A DNA stretch of 38,106 bases from DAOTEJ01 sp035454085 (GCA_035454085.1 DAOTEJ010000017.1:1-38106), one strand, 5' to 3'. Numbered from the stretch's first letter, positions 15,727 to 23,763 are shown. Numbers and translations: made by a program. The notes: generated by a model not told the origin, from the sequence alone.

Positions 15727-17532
15727 TCAAGCCACCGCGCTCGGCGTGCGCAACTGCGCCGCCTCGACCACGCGCCGCACTTCGTCGGCGTCCCAGAGGC
15801 GCAAGATGCGGCCCGCCAGGCGCCGCGCCTCGGCCGCGGAGCACTCCATGACGCGCGCCTTGACCGCGGGGATCTGCGCCGGGTGCATCGAGAACTGCCG
15901 CAGGCCCATGCCCAGCAGCACCTCGGTCATCGACAGTTCGCCAGCCAGCTCGCCGCACACCGCCACCGGCACCCGGGCGCGCGCGCCGGCGCGCAGCGTG
16001 CCGGCGATCAGGCGCAGCACCGCCGGGTGCAGGTGATCGTAAAGATGCGCCACGCTGCTGTCGGCGCGGTCGATCGCGAGGGTGTACTGGATCAGGTCGT
16101 TGGTGCCGATCGACAGAAACTTGAGGCGCTTGACGAAGGCGGGCAGGGCGAGCGCCGCGGCGGGCACCTCGACCATGCCGCCCACCGGCACGCGAGCGTC
16201 GTACTTGAGCTTGCGCTCCTTGAGGTCGGCCCGCGCGCGGGAGATGAACTGCAGGGTCTGCTCGATCTCGTGGGTATGCGCGAGCATGGGCACGAGGATG
16301 CGCACCGTGCCCACCGCCGAGGCCCGCAGGATGGCGCGCAACTGCGTGAGGAAGAGCTCGGGATAGGCCAGGCAGTAGCGGATCGCCCGCAGCCCCAGCG
16401 CGGGATTCGACTCGGCGGAGGGCTCGCCCGCGTTTATGCCCAGGCTGGCGCGCGCCTCGCGCGTGAGCACCTTGTCGGCGCCGATGTCGAGCGTGCGGAT
16501 CACCACCGGCTTGCCCTTCATGGCGCGCGCGACCTTGGCGTAGGCCTCGAACTGCTCGTCCTCGCTGGGCAGCTGGTCGCGGTTCATGAACAGGAACTCG
16601 GAGCGGAACAGGCCAATGCCGTCCGCGCCGGCCTCGAGCGCATCGCGCGCGTCCTCGGGCAGCTCGATGTTGGCCATCAGGTCGATGGCCAGGCCGTCGG
16701 TGGTGCGGGCGATCCGGCCCTTGAGCTTGCGCAGGCGGGCGCGCGCTTCGGCCTGATCGCGCAGGCGGCGGCGCAGCTCGGTGAGCTCCTCGGCAGTGGG
16801 CCGCAGCACCAGGCAGCCGCGGTCGGCGTCGACCACCACCTCCTCGTCCTCGGTGATGTGCTCGCGCGCGTGCTCCACACCGATCAGTGCCGGCAGGCCG
16901 AGCGAGCGCGCCAGGATCGCGGTGTGCGAGGTCGGCCCGCCGATCTCCGTGACCAGTCCGGCAAGCTGGAAGTCGGGTCGCTCCTTGAGGTGCAGCACGT
17001 CGGCCGGCGCGAGCTCGCGCGCCACGAGCACCAACCGCTCGCCGGCACTGGCCGTGCGCGGCACCGAGTGCACCGCCGGGCGCGCGCCGGCCAGGCGGCG
17101 CAGCACGCGCTCGACCACCTGGCGCACGTCGGTGGCGCGCTCGCGGAAGTATTCGTCCTCGATGGCCTCGAACTGCCGGCAGACCTCCTCGAGCTGGATG
17201 GTCAAGGCCCACTCGGCGTTGATCAGGCGCTCGCGGATCAGGTCGCGTGGGGCGACGGACAGCAGCTCGTCGTCGAGGATCAGGCGGTGCAGGTTGAGGA
17301 AGGCCGCGACCTCGCCCGGCGCCTCGGGGCCGACGGTCGAGGCCAGCGCATCGAGCTCGTCGCGCACCTCGTCGAAGGCGACCCGCAGGCGCGCGATCTC
17401 GTGCAGCACCTGGCCGCGCTCGACGCGAAACTGCCGCACGTCCAGCTCCGACGGCGCCAGCAGGTGCGCGCGCCCCAGCGCGATTCCGCGCGAGACGCTG
17501 ATGCCCTTCAACTCCCGCCTGCCCTGCTCCAT
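15727..17532 (-). CDS. ptsI: PTS enzyme I (PEP-protein phosphotransferase)
   Basis: A 601-residue cytoplasmic enzyme that autophosphorylates from PEP and passes the phosphate to HPr. The phospho-His is His203 in GGPTSHTAILARS; the PEP-binding site shows GIGLFRSEFLFM, the RTLDIGADK segment, GGMVEVPAA, SIGTNDLIQYTLAIDR and the catalytic Cys in VAVCGELAGE. Length and order are normal for EI. It is downstream of EIIA and ptsH with a 29-base gap. No EIIB or EIIC sugar permease is in the window, so the chain most likely has a regulatory job. Confidence 0.97.
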   Translation of the reverse strand: MEQGRRELKGISVSRGIALGRAHLLAPSELDVRQFRVERGQVLHEIARLRVAFDEVRDELDALASTVGPEAPGEVAAFLNLHRLILDDELLSVAPRDLIRERLINAEWALTIQLEEVCRQFEAIEDEYFRERATDVRQVVERVLRRLAGARPAVHSVPRTASAGERLVLVARELAPADVLHLKERPDFQLAGLVTEIGGPTSHTAILARSLGLPALIGVEHAREHITEDEEVVVDADRGCLVLRPTAEELTELRRRLRDQAEARARLRKLKGRIARTTDGLAIDLMANIELPEDARDALEAGADGIGLFRSEFLFMNRDQLPSEDEQFEAYAKVARAMKGKPVVIRTLDIGADKVLTREARASLGINAGEPSAESNPALGLRAIRYCLAYPELFLTQLRAILRASAVGTVRILVPMLAHTHEIEQTLQFISRARADLKERKLKYDARVPVGGMVEVPAAALALPAFVKRLKFLSIGTNDLIQYTLAIDRADSSVAHLYDHLHPAVLRLIAGTLRAGARARVPVAVCGELAGELSMTEVLLGMGLRQFSMHPAQIPAVKARVMECSAAEARRLAGRILRLWDADEVRRVVEAAQLRTPSAVA

Positions 17533-17561
17533 CGTGCGCGCCTCCCCGCGCGGCCCGCCGG

Positions 17562-17831
17562 CTATTCGTGTTCGCCGAAGCGCGACTCGATCAGCGCCCC
17601 CAGCGCCGCAACGGCCTCGGCCTCGTCCGGGCCTTCGGCGTCGATCGTGAGCACCGACCCGCGCCCCGCCGCCAGCATCATGACGCCCATGATCGACTTG
17701 GCGTTGACCCGGCGCGTGCCCTTGGCGATGTGGATCTCGGAGGCGAAACGGCTCGCCACCTGGGTCAGCTGCGCGGACGGCCGCGCGTGCAGACCGAGCT
17801 TATTGCTGATGCTGAAGTCGCCTTTGATCAT
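17562..17831 (-). CDS. ptsH: HPr phosphocarrier protein
   Basis: An 89-residue phosphocarrier with the active His15 in LGLHARPSA and the regulatory Ser46 in AKSIMGVMMLAA, so both the EI-dependent site and the HPr-kinase site are kept. The ATG at 17831 gives the standard 89-residue form; longer starts run into the EIIA gene. The start overlaps the end of the EIIA frame by 32 bases, a long overlap that implies tight translational coupling. Confidence 0.96.
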   Translation of the reverse strand: MIKGDFSISNKLGLHARPSAQLTQVASRFASEIHIAKGTRRVNAKSIMGVMMLAAGRGSVLTIDAEGPDEAEAVAALGALIESRFGEHE

Positions 17832-18261
17832 TTGCCGTCGGCTTGTATCCCTGGTTCTGTACCGGCGTGGCCGCCACCTGCATGACGCCCTGCTGCCCAC
17901 CGGCGACGGCCTTGTCCACGACGTCGGCCAGCCCGGCGCTGCGGTAGCACAGCGCGCGCAGCAGCATGGGCAGGTTCACGCCCGCCACCACCGCCACGCG
18001 ACCGGGCTCGGCCAGGCGCGCGGCCACGTTGCCCGGCGTGGCGCCGAAGGCGTCGGTCAGCACGAGCACGCCCATGCCGGCGTTGACCTCGGCCACCAGG
18101 ACCTGGGCGGCGCGCACCGTTGCCTCGAGGTCGGCGTCGGGCGGGACGTCGAGCACGCGCAACTGCGCGCCCGCATCGGCGTCGCAACTGTAGACGTGGC
18201 GCGCGCAGTCGCGCAGGGCGCTGGCCAGCGGGGCGTGGGCGATCAGGATCAGGCCGATCAT
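17800..18261 (-). CDS. PTS EIIA component, mannose/fructose type
   Basis: A 153-residue EIIA-Man-family protein. His9 in LILIAHAPLASAL is the phosphorylation site; the fold continues with VLVLTDAFGATPGNVAARL and VVAGVNLPMLLRAL, typical of this family. In Betaproteobacteria such a soluble EIIA encoded with HPr and EI forms an incomplete, regulatory PTS that senses the PEP/pyruvate or carbon state rather than moving sugar. The last 15 or so residues (NQGYKPTANDQRRLQHQQ) are hydrophilic and overlap the ptsH start. The ATG overlaps the gshB stop as ATGA. Confidence 0.93.
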   Translation of the reverse strand: MIGLILIAHAPLASALRDCARHVYSCDADAGAQLRVLDVPPDADLEATVRAAQVLVAEVNAGMGVLVLTDAFGATPGNVAARLAEPGRVAVVAGVNLPMLLRALCYRSAGLADVVDKAVAGGQQGVMQVAATPVQNQGYKPTANDQRRLQHQQ

Positions 18262-19211
18262 GTGGCTACCGTGCGCTCGAGCGCGTCCAGGAAGAAGCCG
18301 GCCACGTCGAAGCCGGTCTGCGTCGTGATCTCGACAAAGCCCGTGGGGCTGGTCACGTTGACCTCCGTGAGATGCTCACCGATCACGTCGAGCCCGACCA
18401 GCAGCAGGCCGCGCTCCGCGAGCACCGGCGCCAGCGCCCGGGCGATGCGCCAGTCGGCCGGCGACAGGGGCTGCGCGCGCCCCGTGCCACCCGCCGCCAG
18501 ATTGCCGCGCGCCTCGCCGGGCGCGGGAACGCGCGCCAGGGCGTAGGGCACGGGCTCGCCGCCGATCAGCAGCACGCGCTTGTCGCCGTCCTTGATCGCC
18601 GGCAGGTAGCGCTGCGCCATCACGCTGCGCGCGCCGCGCTCCGAGAGGGTCTCGAGGATCGAGTTGGTGTTGGGATCGCCGGGGCTGAGCCGGAACACGC
18701 CGGCCCCGCCCATGCCGTCCAGGGGCTTGACCACGATCTCGCCCTGCTCGGCCTGGAAGCGGCGGATCGCCGCGAGGTCGCGCGTCACCACCGTCGGGGC
18801 GATGAACTCGGCGAACTCGGTGATCGCGAACTTCTCGTTGTGATCGCGCAAGGCCCGCGGCCGGTTGAAGACGCGCGCGCCCTCGCGCTCGGCGTGCTCG
18901 AGCAGCCAGGTGCTCGCCAGGTACTCGACGTCGAAGGGCGGATCCTTGCGCTGGAGCACGGCATCGAAGTCGGCCAGGCGGTGCTCGGCGCGCTCGACCA
19001 CGGCGTACCAGTCCTCGCCCGCACGCACCTCCAGCCGCTGGGCGGTGGCGCGCGTCACGCCGGCGAAGTAGCCCAGGTCCGCCGGCCCGCACGCCCAGAC
19101 CTCGTGGCCGCGCGCCACGGCGGCGCGCATCATGGCGACGCTGCTGTCCTTGTACTGCTTGAGGTGCTCGAGCGGATCGAGGATGAAGAGCAGCTCGAGG
19201 CGCCGCCTCAT
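18258..19211 (-). CDS. gshB: Glutathione synthetase
   Basis: A 317-residue ATP-grasp ligase joining gamma-glutamylcysteine to glycine, the second step of glutathione synthesis. Seen: the N-terminal LFILDPLEHLKQYKDSSVAMM, the RKDPPFDVEYL loop, NEKFAI, the ATP-grasp core EIVVKPLDGMGGAGVFRL, DGDKRVLLIGGEPVPYALAR, and the metal-binding EVNVTSPTGFVEI. All match bacterial GshB. The ATG at 19211 overlaps the gshA stop by four bases; the longer frame to 20408 is a shadow of gshA. Confidence 0.97.
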   Translation of the reverse strand: MRRRLELLFILDPLEHLKQYKDSSVAMMRAAVARGHEVWACGPADLGYFAGVTRATAQRLEVRAGEDWYAVVERAEHRLADFDAVLQRKDPPFDVEYLASTWLLEHAEREGARVFNRPRALRDHNEKFAITEFAEFIAPTVVTRDLAAIRRFQAEQGEIVVKPLDGMGGAGVFRLSPGDPNTNSILETLSERGARSVMAQRYLPAIKDGDKRVLLIGGEPVPYALARVPAPGEARGNLAAGGTGRAQPLSPADWRIARALAPVLAERGLLLVGLDVIGEHLTEVNVTSPTGFVEITTQTGFDVAGFFLDALERTVAT

Positions 19212-20515
19212 GCGGCCACCTCGGGCTCGCCCACCAGGTGCACGGTGCGCTCGAGTTCGATCGAGGCCGCCAGCGAGGCCAGGCGCGCCACCACCCCGAA
19301 GGCATAGAAGCGGTTGGGCGCCGCCTCGCCGCTCGCGCCGCATTCGGGCAGGTTGCAGCTGCCCGCGAAGGGCAGCGGGGCAAAGTGCATCCCCGGCGCG
19401 TTGAGGTTCTCGTCCCGGCCGCGGCCCTCGTGCACGCGGTAGAAGCCACCCACCACGTAGCGGTCGATCATGTAGACCACCGGCTCGGCGGCGGCGCCGT
19501 TGACCGCCTCGGCGGTGGGCACGCCCTCCTGGATCAGCACGTCCGAGACCTGCAGCCCCTCCTTGACCACCGCCATCTTGTTGCGCTGCTTGCGGTTCAG
19601 CCCGGTGACCTCGGAGGCGTCGCGCACCGTCATCACCCCCATGCCGTAGGTGCCGGCGTCGGCCTTGACCACGACATAGGGCTGCTCGGTGATGCCGTAC
19701 TCGGCGTACTTGGCGCGGATCTTGGTGAGCAGCGCATCGACGTTCGAGGCCAGGCACTCCTCGCCCACGCGAGCCTGGAAGTCCACCTGGCCGCAACGCG
19801 CGAAGTACGGGTCGATCAGCCAGGGGTCGATGCCCACCAGCGCGGCGAACTCGGTCGCCACCTCGCGGTAGGCGGCGAAGTGCACGCTCTTCTTGCGCAC
19901 CGCCCAGCCGGCGTGCAGGGGCGGCACCAGCACCTGATCCTCGAGGCCGCGCAGGATGTCCGGGATTCCCGCCGAGAGATCGTTGTTGAGCAGGATTGCG
20001 CAGGGGTCGAAGCCGGCCACGCTCAGGCGCGAGCCGCGTCGCTCGAGCGGCTCGACCAGCAGGCTCTCGCCGTTGGGCAGGGCCAGCTCGGTCGGCTCGG
20101 CGACCTCGTCCGAAAGACTGCCGAGGCGCACGATCAGGCCGGTCTGGCGCAGGATGCGCGCCAGCCGCGCCACGTTCATGAGATAGAACTGGTTGCGCGT
20201 GTGGCGCTCGGGGATCAGCAGCAGGCGGCGAGCGTCGGGGCAAAGGTGCTCGATCGCGCTTTGCGCGGCCTGCACGGCGCAGGGCAGCTGGTCCTCGGAA
20301 AGGTTGTTGAACCCGCCAGGAAACAGGTTCATGTCCACCTGCGCCAGCTTGAAGCCGGCGTTGCGCAAATCGACCGAACCGTAGAACGGCGGCGTGTGCT
20401 CCTGCCACTGCAGGCGGAACCAGCGCTCGATCTCGGGCAGCGCACCGGTGATGCGCGACTCGAGCTCGACAAGCGCGCCGGCATCGGCGGTGAGGGCGGG
20501 AACGGCAGCGGACAC
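19208..20515 (-). CDS. gshA: Glutamate-cysteine ligase (betaproteobacterial type)
   Basis: A 435-residue ligase forming gamma-glutamylcysteine, the rate-limiting step to glutathione. It belongs to the GshA type found in Betaproteobacteria and some other lineages, unrelated in length to the E. coli enzyme: ERWFRLQWQEHTPPFYGSVDLRNAG, LFPGGFNNL, HTRNQFYLMNVARLARIL, VVVKADAGTYGMGVMTV and MIDRYVVGGFYRVHEGRG are its landmarks. The GTG at 20515 (CAC at 20513-20515) gives the length I remember for relatives, although a further frame reaches 20608. The ribosome binding site is weak. It begins 78 bases after the amtB terminator, so it heads the gsh-pts-met run. Confidence 0.9.
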   Translation of the reverse strand: MSAAVPALTADAGALVELESRITGALPEIERWFRLQWQEHTPPFYGSVDLRNAGFKLAQVDMNLFPGGFNNLSEDQLPCAVQAAQSAIEHLCPDARRLLLIPERHTRNQFYLMNVARLARILRQTGLIVRLGSLSDEVAEPTELALPNGESLLVEPLERRGSRLSVAGFDPCAILLNNDLSAGIPDILRGLEDQVLVPPLHAGWAVRKKSVHFAAYREVATEFAALVGIDPWLIDPYFARCGQVDFQARVGEECLASNVDALLTKIRAKYAEYGITEQPYVVVKADAGTYGMGVMTVRDASEVTGLNRKQRNKMAVVKEGLQVSDVLIQEGVPTAEAVNGAAAEPVVYMIDRYVVGGFYRVHEGRGRDENLNAPGMHFAPLPFAGSCNLPECGASGEAAPNRFYAFGVVARLASLAASIELERTVHLVGEPEVAA

Positions 20516-20593
20516 GATCGCTCTCGGTACCGGCGCGGAGGCGCCGGCTTGGAAACGGGAGCGCAGTGTAGCGAAGGCCTGCGCGGAAGCGCC

Positions 20594-20621
20594 AAAAGAA
20601 GCGGGCACCCGAGGGTGCCCG
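20594..20621 (-). terminator. Rho-independent terminator of the glnK-amtB operon
   Basis: CGGGCACC (20602-20609) and GGTGCCCG (20614-20621) form an 8-bp stem with a CGAG loop; on the reverse strand it is followed by CTTCTTTT. It lies about 117 bases after the amtB stop. Confidence 0.85.
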
Positions 20622-20661
20622 TAAAAGTCGCCGCGATTGCCCTTGCGGGCTGGCGAGCTAG

Positions 20662-20726
20662 GGAGAAACTCCTTGCGTGGGCGGCCTTGGCCGCCCGGCC
20701 GACCCCGGGGAGCTCAGCCCCCGGGG
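20662..20726 (-). other. Three hairpins in the 3' region of amtB mRNA
   Basis: Between the amtB stop and its terminator there are three further inverted repeats: CCCCGGGG twice (20703-20710 and 20719-20726), GGGCGGCC/GGCCGCCC (20679-20696) and GGAG/CTCC around AAA (20662-20672). With the terminator they would make a strongly folded 3' untranslated region of roughly 140 bases. Confidence 0.5.
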
Positions 20727-20737
20727 CGCCCTGGTCT

Positions 20738-22339
20738 TTACATCTTGTAGGCGGACTCGCCGTGGTAGGTGGTGTCCAGGCCTTCGCGCTCTTCCTCTTC
20801 GCTGACGCGCAGGCCAATCACCTTGTCGACGATCCAGAAGCCGATCACCGAGACCACCGCCGTCCAGACCACCGTCAGAGCCACGGCCTTGAACTGAATC
20901 CAGACCTGCTCGCCGATGCTGGTGAAGCCGGTCGAGGCCGTGACCCAGTCGGTCACGAAGCCGGGACCGCCCAGGGACGGCGAGACGAACACGCCGGTGA
21001 GCAAGGCGCCCAGGATCCCGCCCAGGGCGTGGATGCCAAACACGTCAAGCGCGTCGTCAGCGCGGATCATGCGCTTCAGCGCGGTCACGCCCCAGAGGCA
21101 GACCAGGCCCGCGGCGGTGCCGATCACGAAGGCGCCCAGGATGCCCACGTTGCCGGCCGCCGGGGTGATCGCCACCAGACCCGCCACTGCGCCCGAGGCC
21201 GCACCCAGCATCGAGGGCTTGCCCTTGACCATCCACTCCGCGAAGGTCCACGCCAGCACCGCACAGGCGGTGGCCAGGAAGGTATTGGCGAAGGCCAGCA
21301 CGGCGCCGTTGTTGGCTTCCAGGGCCGAGCCGGCGTTGAAGCCGAACCAGCCGAACCACAGCAGCGAGGCGCCGATCATCGTCATGGTCAGGCTGTGCGG
21401 AGGCATGGCTTCCTTGCCGTAGCCCACGCGCTTGCCCAGCATGTAGGCACCCACCAGGCCCGCGATACCGGCGTTGATGTGGACCACCGTGCCGCCCGCG
21501 AAGTCGAGCGCGCCCCACTGCCAGATCAGGCCCGCGGTCGAGTTCAGCTTGTCGACCACGTCGGCGCTCGTGTAGGCGTCGGGGCCGGGCCAGAACCAGA
21601 CCATGTGCGCGATCGGCACGTAGCTGAAGGTGAACCAGATCACCATGAAGAGCAGCAGGGCCGAGAACTTCACGCGCTCGACCAGCGCGCCGATCAGCAG
21701 CGCACAGGTGATCGCCGCGAAGGTGGCCTGGAAGGCGGCAAACAGCAGCTCGGGAATGACCACACCCTTGCTGAAGGTCGCTGCCATCGCAAACTCGCCC
21801 TTGCCGAGGTCGGCGATGCCGCCCATGAACAGGCGCCCGAAGCCGCCGAAGTAGGCGTTGCCTTCGGTGAACGCCAGGCTGTAGCCGTAGATGAACCACA
21901 GCACGGTGATCAGCGAGAAGGTCACGAACACCTGCATCAGCACCGACAGCATGTTCTTGGCGCGCACCAGGCCGCCGTAGAACAGAGCCAGCGCGGGGAT
22001 GCTCATGAGCAGTACCAGCGCCGTCGAGGTCAGCATCCACGCTACGTCACCCTTGTTGGGCACGGGCGGGGCCTTGGCCTCCTCCTTCTTGTCCTCGACC
22101 TTGACGGTCTCGGTCACCTTGACGGACTCGGTGACGGTGACCGTCTCGGACTTGGTGGCGGTGGCCGCGGCGGGAGCCGCAGCCGGCGCTGCCGGCGCAG
22201 TGGCCGCGGCAGCGGCGGGCGCCGCGTCCTGCTTGGCGGGGCCGTCGCCGTACGCGGCACCGCCGCCCTGCGCCCAAGCGCCGGTGGCTGCCAGCGCGAG
22301 CGCGCCGGCGGTGATCAGACTAGCCAGAAAGGTCTTCAT
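20738..22339 (-). CDS. amtB: Ammonium transporter AmtB with extended N-terminus
   Basis: A 533-residue inner-membrane ammonium channel. Residues 1-23 are a cleavable signal peptide (GAWAQ). A periplasmic extension follows (about 24-98), first Ala-rich and then with SETVTVTESVKVTETVKVED, before the first helix (GDVAWMLTSTALVLLM). Core features are normal: ALFYGGLVRAKN, the first pore-His region GGTVVHINAGIAGLVGAYMLGKR, FGWFGFNAGSALEAN, the second pore-His region FGIHALGGILGALLTGVF, and a short cytosolic C-terminus ending YHGESAYKM, the tail that GlnK contacts. It follows glnK by 15 bases in the sigma-54-controlled operon. Confidence 0.96.
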   Translation of the reverse strand: MKTFLASLITAGALALAATGAWAQGGGAAYGDGPAKQDAAPAAAAATAPAAPAAAPAAATATKSETVTVTESVKVTETVKVEDKKEEAKAPPVPNKGDVAWMLTSTALVLLMSIPALALFYGGLVRAKNMLSVLMQVFVTFSLITVLWFIYGYSLAFTEGNAYFGGFGRLFMGGIADLGKGEFAMAATFSKGVVIPELLFAAFQATFAAITCALLIGALVERVKFSALLLFMVIWFTFSYVPIAHMVWFWPGPDAYTSADVVDKLNSTAGLIWQWGALDFAGGTVVHINAGIAGLVGAYMLGKRVGYGKEAMPPHSLTMTMIGASLLWFGWFGFNAGSALEANNGAVLAFANTFLATACAVLAWTFAEWMVKGKPSMLGAASGAVAGLVAITPAAGNVGILGAFVIGTAAGLVCLWGVTALKRMIRADDALDVFGIHALGGILGALLTGVFVSPSLGGPGFVTDWVTASTGFTSIGEQVWIQFKAVALTVVWTAVVSVIGFWIVDKVIGLRVSEEEEREGLDTTYHGESAYKM

Positions 22340-22354
22340 GTCGGGCCTCGCGGA

Positions 22355-22693
22355 TCAGAGTGCTTCCGCGCCGGTCTCGCCGGTGCGGATGCGGACGACC
22401 TGCTGCAGGTCGAACACGAAGATCTTTCCGTCACCGATCTTGCCGGTGCGGGCCGAGGTCTCGATGGCCTCGATGGCCGAGTCGACGATGGCGTCGTCGA
22501 CCGCGGCCTCGATCTTCACCTTGGGGAGAAAGTCGACCACGTACTCCGCGCCGCGATACAGCTCGGTGTGGCCCTTCTGGCGTCCAAAGCCCTTGACCTC
22601 GGTGACGGTGATGCCCTGCACGCCCACGGCGGAAAGGGCCTCGCGCACCTCGTCAAGCTTGAACGGCTTGATGATGGCGGAAATGAGTTTCAT
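22355..22693 (-). CDS. glnK: Nitrogen regulatory PII protein
   Basis: A 112-residue PII signal protein with MKLISAIIKPFKLDEVREAL at the start, the T-loop RGAEYVVDF carrying Tyr51, the usual uridylylation site, and the C-terminal GDGKIFVFDLQQVVRIRTGE. It binds ATP/ADP and 2-oxoglutarate and blocks AmtB when nitrogen is ample. The position just upstream of amtB identifies it as GlnK rather than GlnB. The ATG at 22693 lies 17 bases after the porin gene, so both should come from the sigma-54 promoter upstream of the porin. Confidence 0.96.
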   Translation of the reverse strand: MKLISAIIKPFKLDEVREALSAVGVQGITVTEVKGFGRQKGHTELYRGAEYVVDFLPKVKIEAAVDDAIVDSAIEAIETSARTGKIGDGKIFVFDLQQVVRIRTGETGAEAL

Positions 22694-22710
22694 GTCTCGA
22701 GTCCTGTGGA

Positions 22711-23523
22711 TCAGAACGAGCGGGTCACGTAGACCAGCGCGGTGCTCTTGCCGGCGCCCTCGGGGGGGTTCTGCGCGGTCAGAAAGAAGTTTTTGTCGCT
22801 GGTGCCGACCCAGGCGAGACCGAAGATCCAGCCGGTCCAGTCGTAGGTCACGCCGACCTTGTAGTCCCACACGTCGTTGCTCGGACCGCCCAGCTGGTCG
22901 TAGTTCTTCACCTTCTGATAGCCGGCATGCGCGTTGATCCCGATGCCGTTCTCGAAGGTGTACGAACCGGACAGGTCGAGGTACTGCGAGCCCTTGGTGT
23001 TGATGTCCTGGAAGGGCCGGCCGACCGCGCTGCTGTTCAGTCCGAAGAAGTCGGTGAAGGAGTAGAAGTACTTGAGCGAGACCGGACCCCAGGTGCCGCC
23101 GATGTAGGCCTCGAAGTTCTTGGGCTTGAAGTCAGGGTTGTATTCACCCGAGCCCGGGTAGTAGTAGTAAATGAGGCCGACGTCGAGACCGAAGTCGCCG
23201 AACGAGTGCTTGTAGCCGCCATAGAAGTCCATCTCGATCGGCGAGCCGTTGTAGAGGTTCGACGAGATGTTCGAGTTCCAGTTGCCAAGGTAGAAGCCGC
23301 TCTTGTGGGCGAAGTCGAAGCCGCCCTGGATTGCGGGGTTGAAGTCGGTCTGCGAGAAGCCGCGGAAGCGGTAGTCGCTGAACAGGCCCACGTTGGCGGT
23401 CAGCGTGTATTCGGGCTCCGCCTTGGCGGGCTCGGCGGGCGCCGGCGCGGCGGTCTGGGCAGCCGCTGCGAGAGGCAGGGCGCAGGCGGCGGCGGTGGCG
23501 AGTGCGAGCAAGGACTTGTTCAT
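22711..23523 (-). CDS. TorF-family putative outer-membrane porin
   Basis: A 270-residue protein with a signal peptide (about 1-23), a short Ala/Pro/Glu-rich linker, and a body of alternating aromatic strands: YTLTANVGLFSDYRFRGFSQT, IQGGFDFAHKSGFYLGNWNSN, EMDFYGGYKHSFGDFGLDVG and a terminal YVTRSF with final Phe, the mark of an outer-membrane beta-barrel. This is the Gcw_chp/TorF family. No substrate has been proven as far as I know. Being first in an operon with glnK and amtB, it is a candidate route for ammonium or small nitrogen compounds through the outer membrane. The ATG at 23523 has AGGA upstream. Confidence 0.87.
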   Translation of the reverse strand: MNKSLLALATAAACALPLAAAAQTAAPAPAEPAKAEPEYTLTANVGLFSDYRFRGFSQTDFNPAIQGGFDFAHKSGFYLGNWNSNISSNLYNGSPIEMDFYGGYKHSFGDFGLDVGLIYYYYPGSGEYNPDFKPKNFEAYIGGTWGPVSLKYFYSFTDFFGLNSSAVGRPFQDINTKGSQYLDLSGSYTFENGIGINAHAGYQKVKNYDQLGGPSNDVWDYKVGVTYDWTGWIFGLAWVGTSDKNFFLTAQNPPEGAGKSTALVYVTRSF

Positions 23524-23572
23524 CTCGGTTCCTGTCATCGGGGTTGCGGAAGGGTGCTGCTGGTATTCCCTC

Positions 23573-23588
23573 TGCAACATGCGTGCCA
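23573..23588 (-). promoter_or_regulatory. Sigma-54 promoter of the porin-glnK-amtB operon
   Basis: On the reverse strand TGGCACGCATGTTGCA matches the RpoN consensus TGGCACG-N4-TTGCW at every fixed base. With GC at -13/-12, transcription should start near 23562, giving a 38- to 39-base leader before the porin ATG. No comparable sigma-70 promoter was seen for this operon. Confidence 0.88.
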
Positions 23589-23650
23589 AGCGCCCGGCCG
23601 CCCGCAAACGCGCCACGAAGGCGCACCCAAGCGAGCCGACAAGGCGCGGC

Positions 23651-23667
23651 CGCACCACTTTGGTGCG
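23651..23667. promoter_or_regulatory. NtrC-like enhancer site 1
   Basis: CGCACCACTTTGGTGCG is a perfect dyad of the NtrC type (GCACC-N5-GGTGC). Its centre, 23659, lies about 97 bases upstream of the predicted start for the sigma-54 promoter. Confidence 0.8.
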
Positions 23668-23684
23668 GCGATCGTCGCGGCGCG

Positions 23685-23701
23685 CGCCCCACCGCGGTGC
23701 G
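23685..23701. promoter_or_regulatory. NtrC-like enhancer site 2
   Basis: CGCCCCACCGCGGTGCG matches GCACC-N5-GGTGC with one mismatch. Its centre, 23693, is 34 bases (about three helical turns) from site 1 and about 131 upstream of the predicted start, an arrangement like the paired strong sites of E. coli glnA. Confidence 0.65.
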
Positions 23702-23763
23702 CGCGCCGCGCGTCCTGATGTCGCCCTGCCCGCTAGACTGGCGCGACTGCCCGGAGCCGTCTC

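Noticed and set aside
19238..22732. A 1164-codon forward-strand open frame, and an 887-codon one at 15883-18546
   Set aside because: Both are antisense to well-recognised genes (gshA, amtB, glnK; ptsI, ptsH, EIIA) and show the His/Arg/Gln-rich composition of complement frames in GC-rich genomes.
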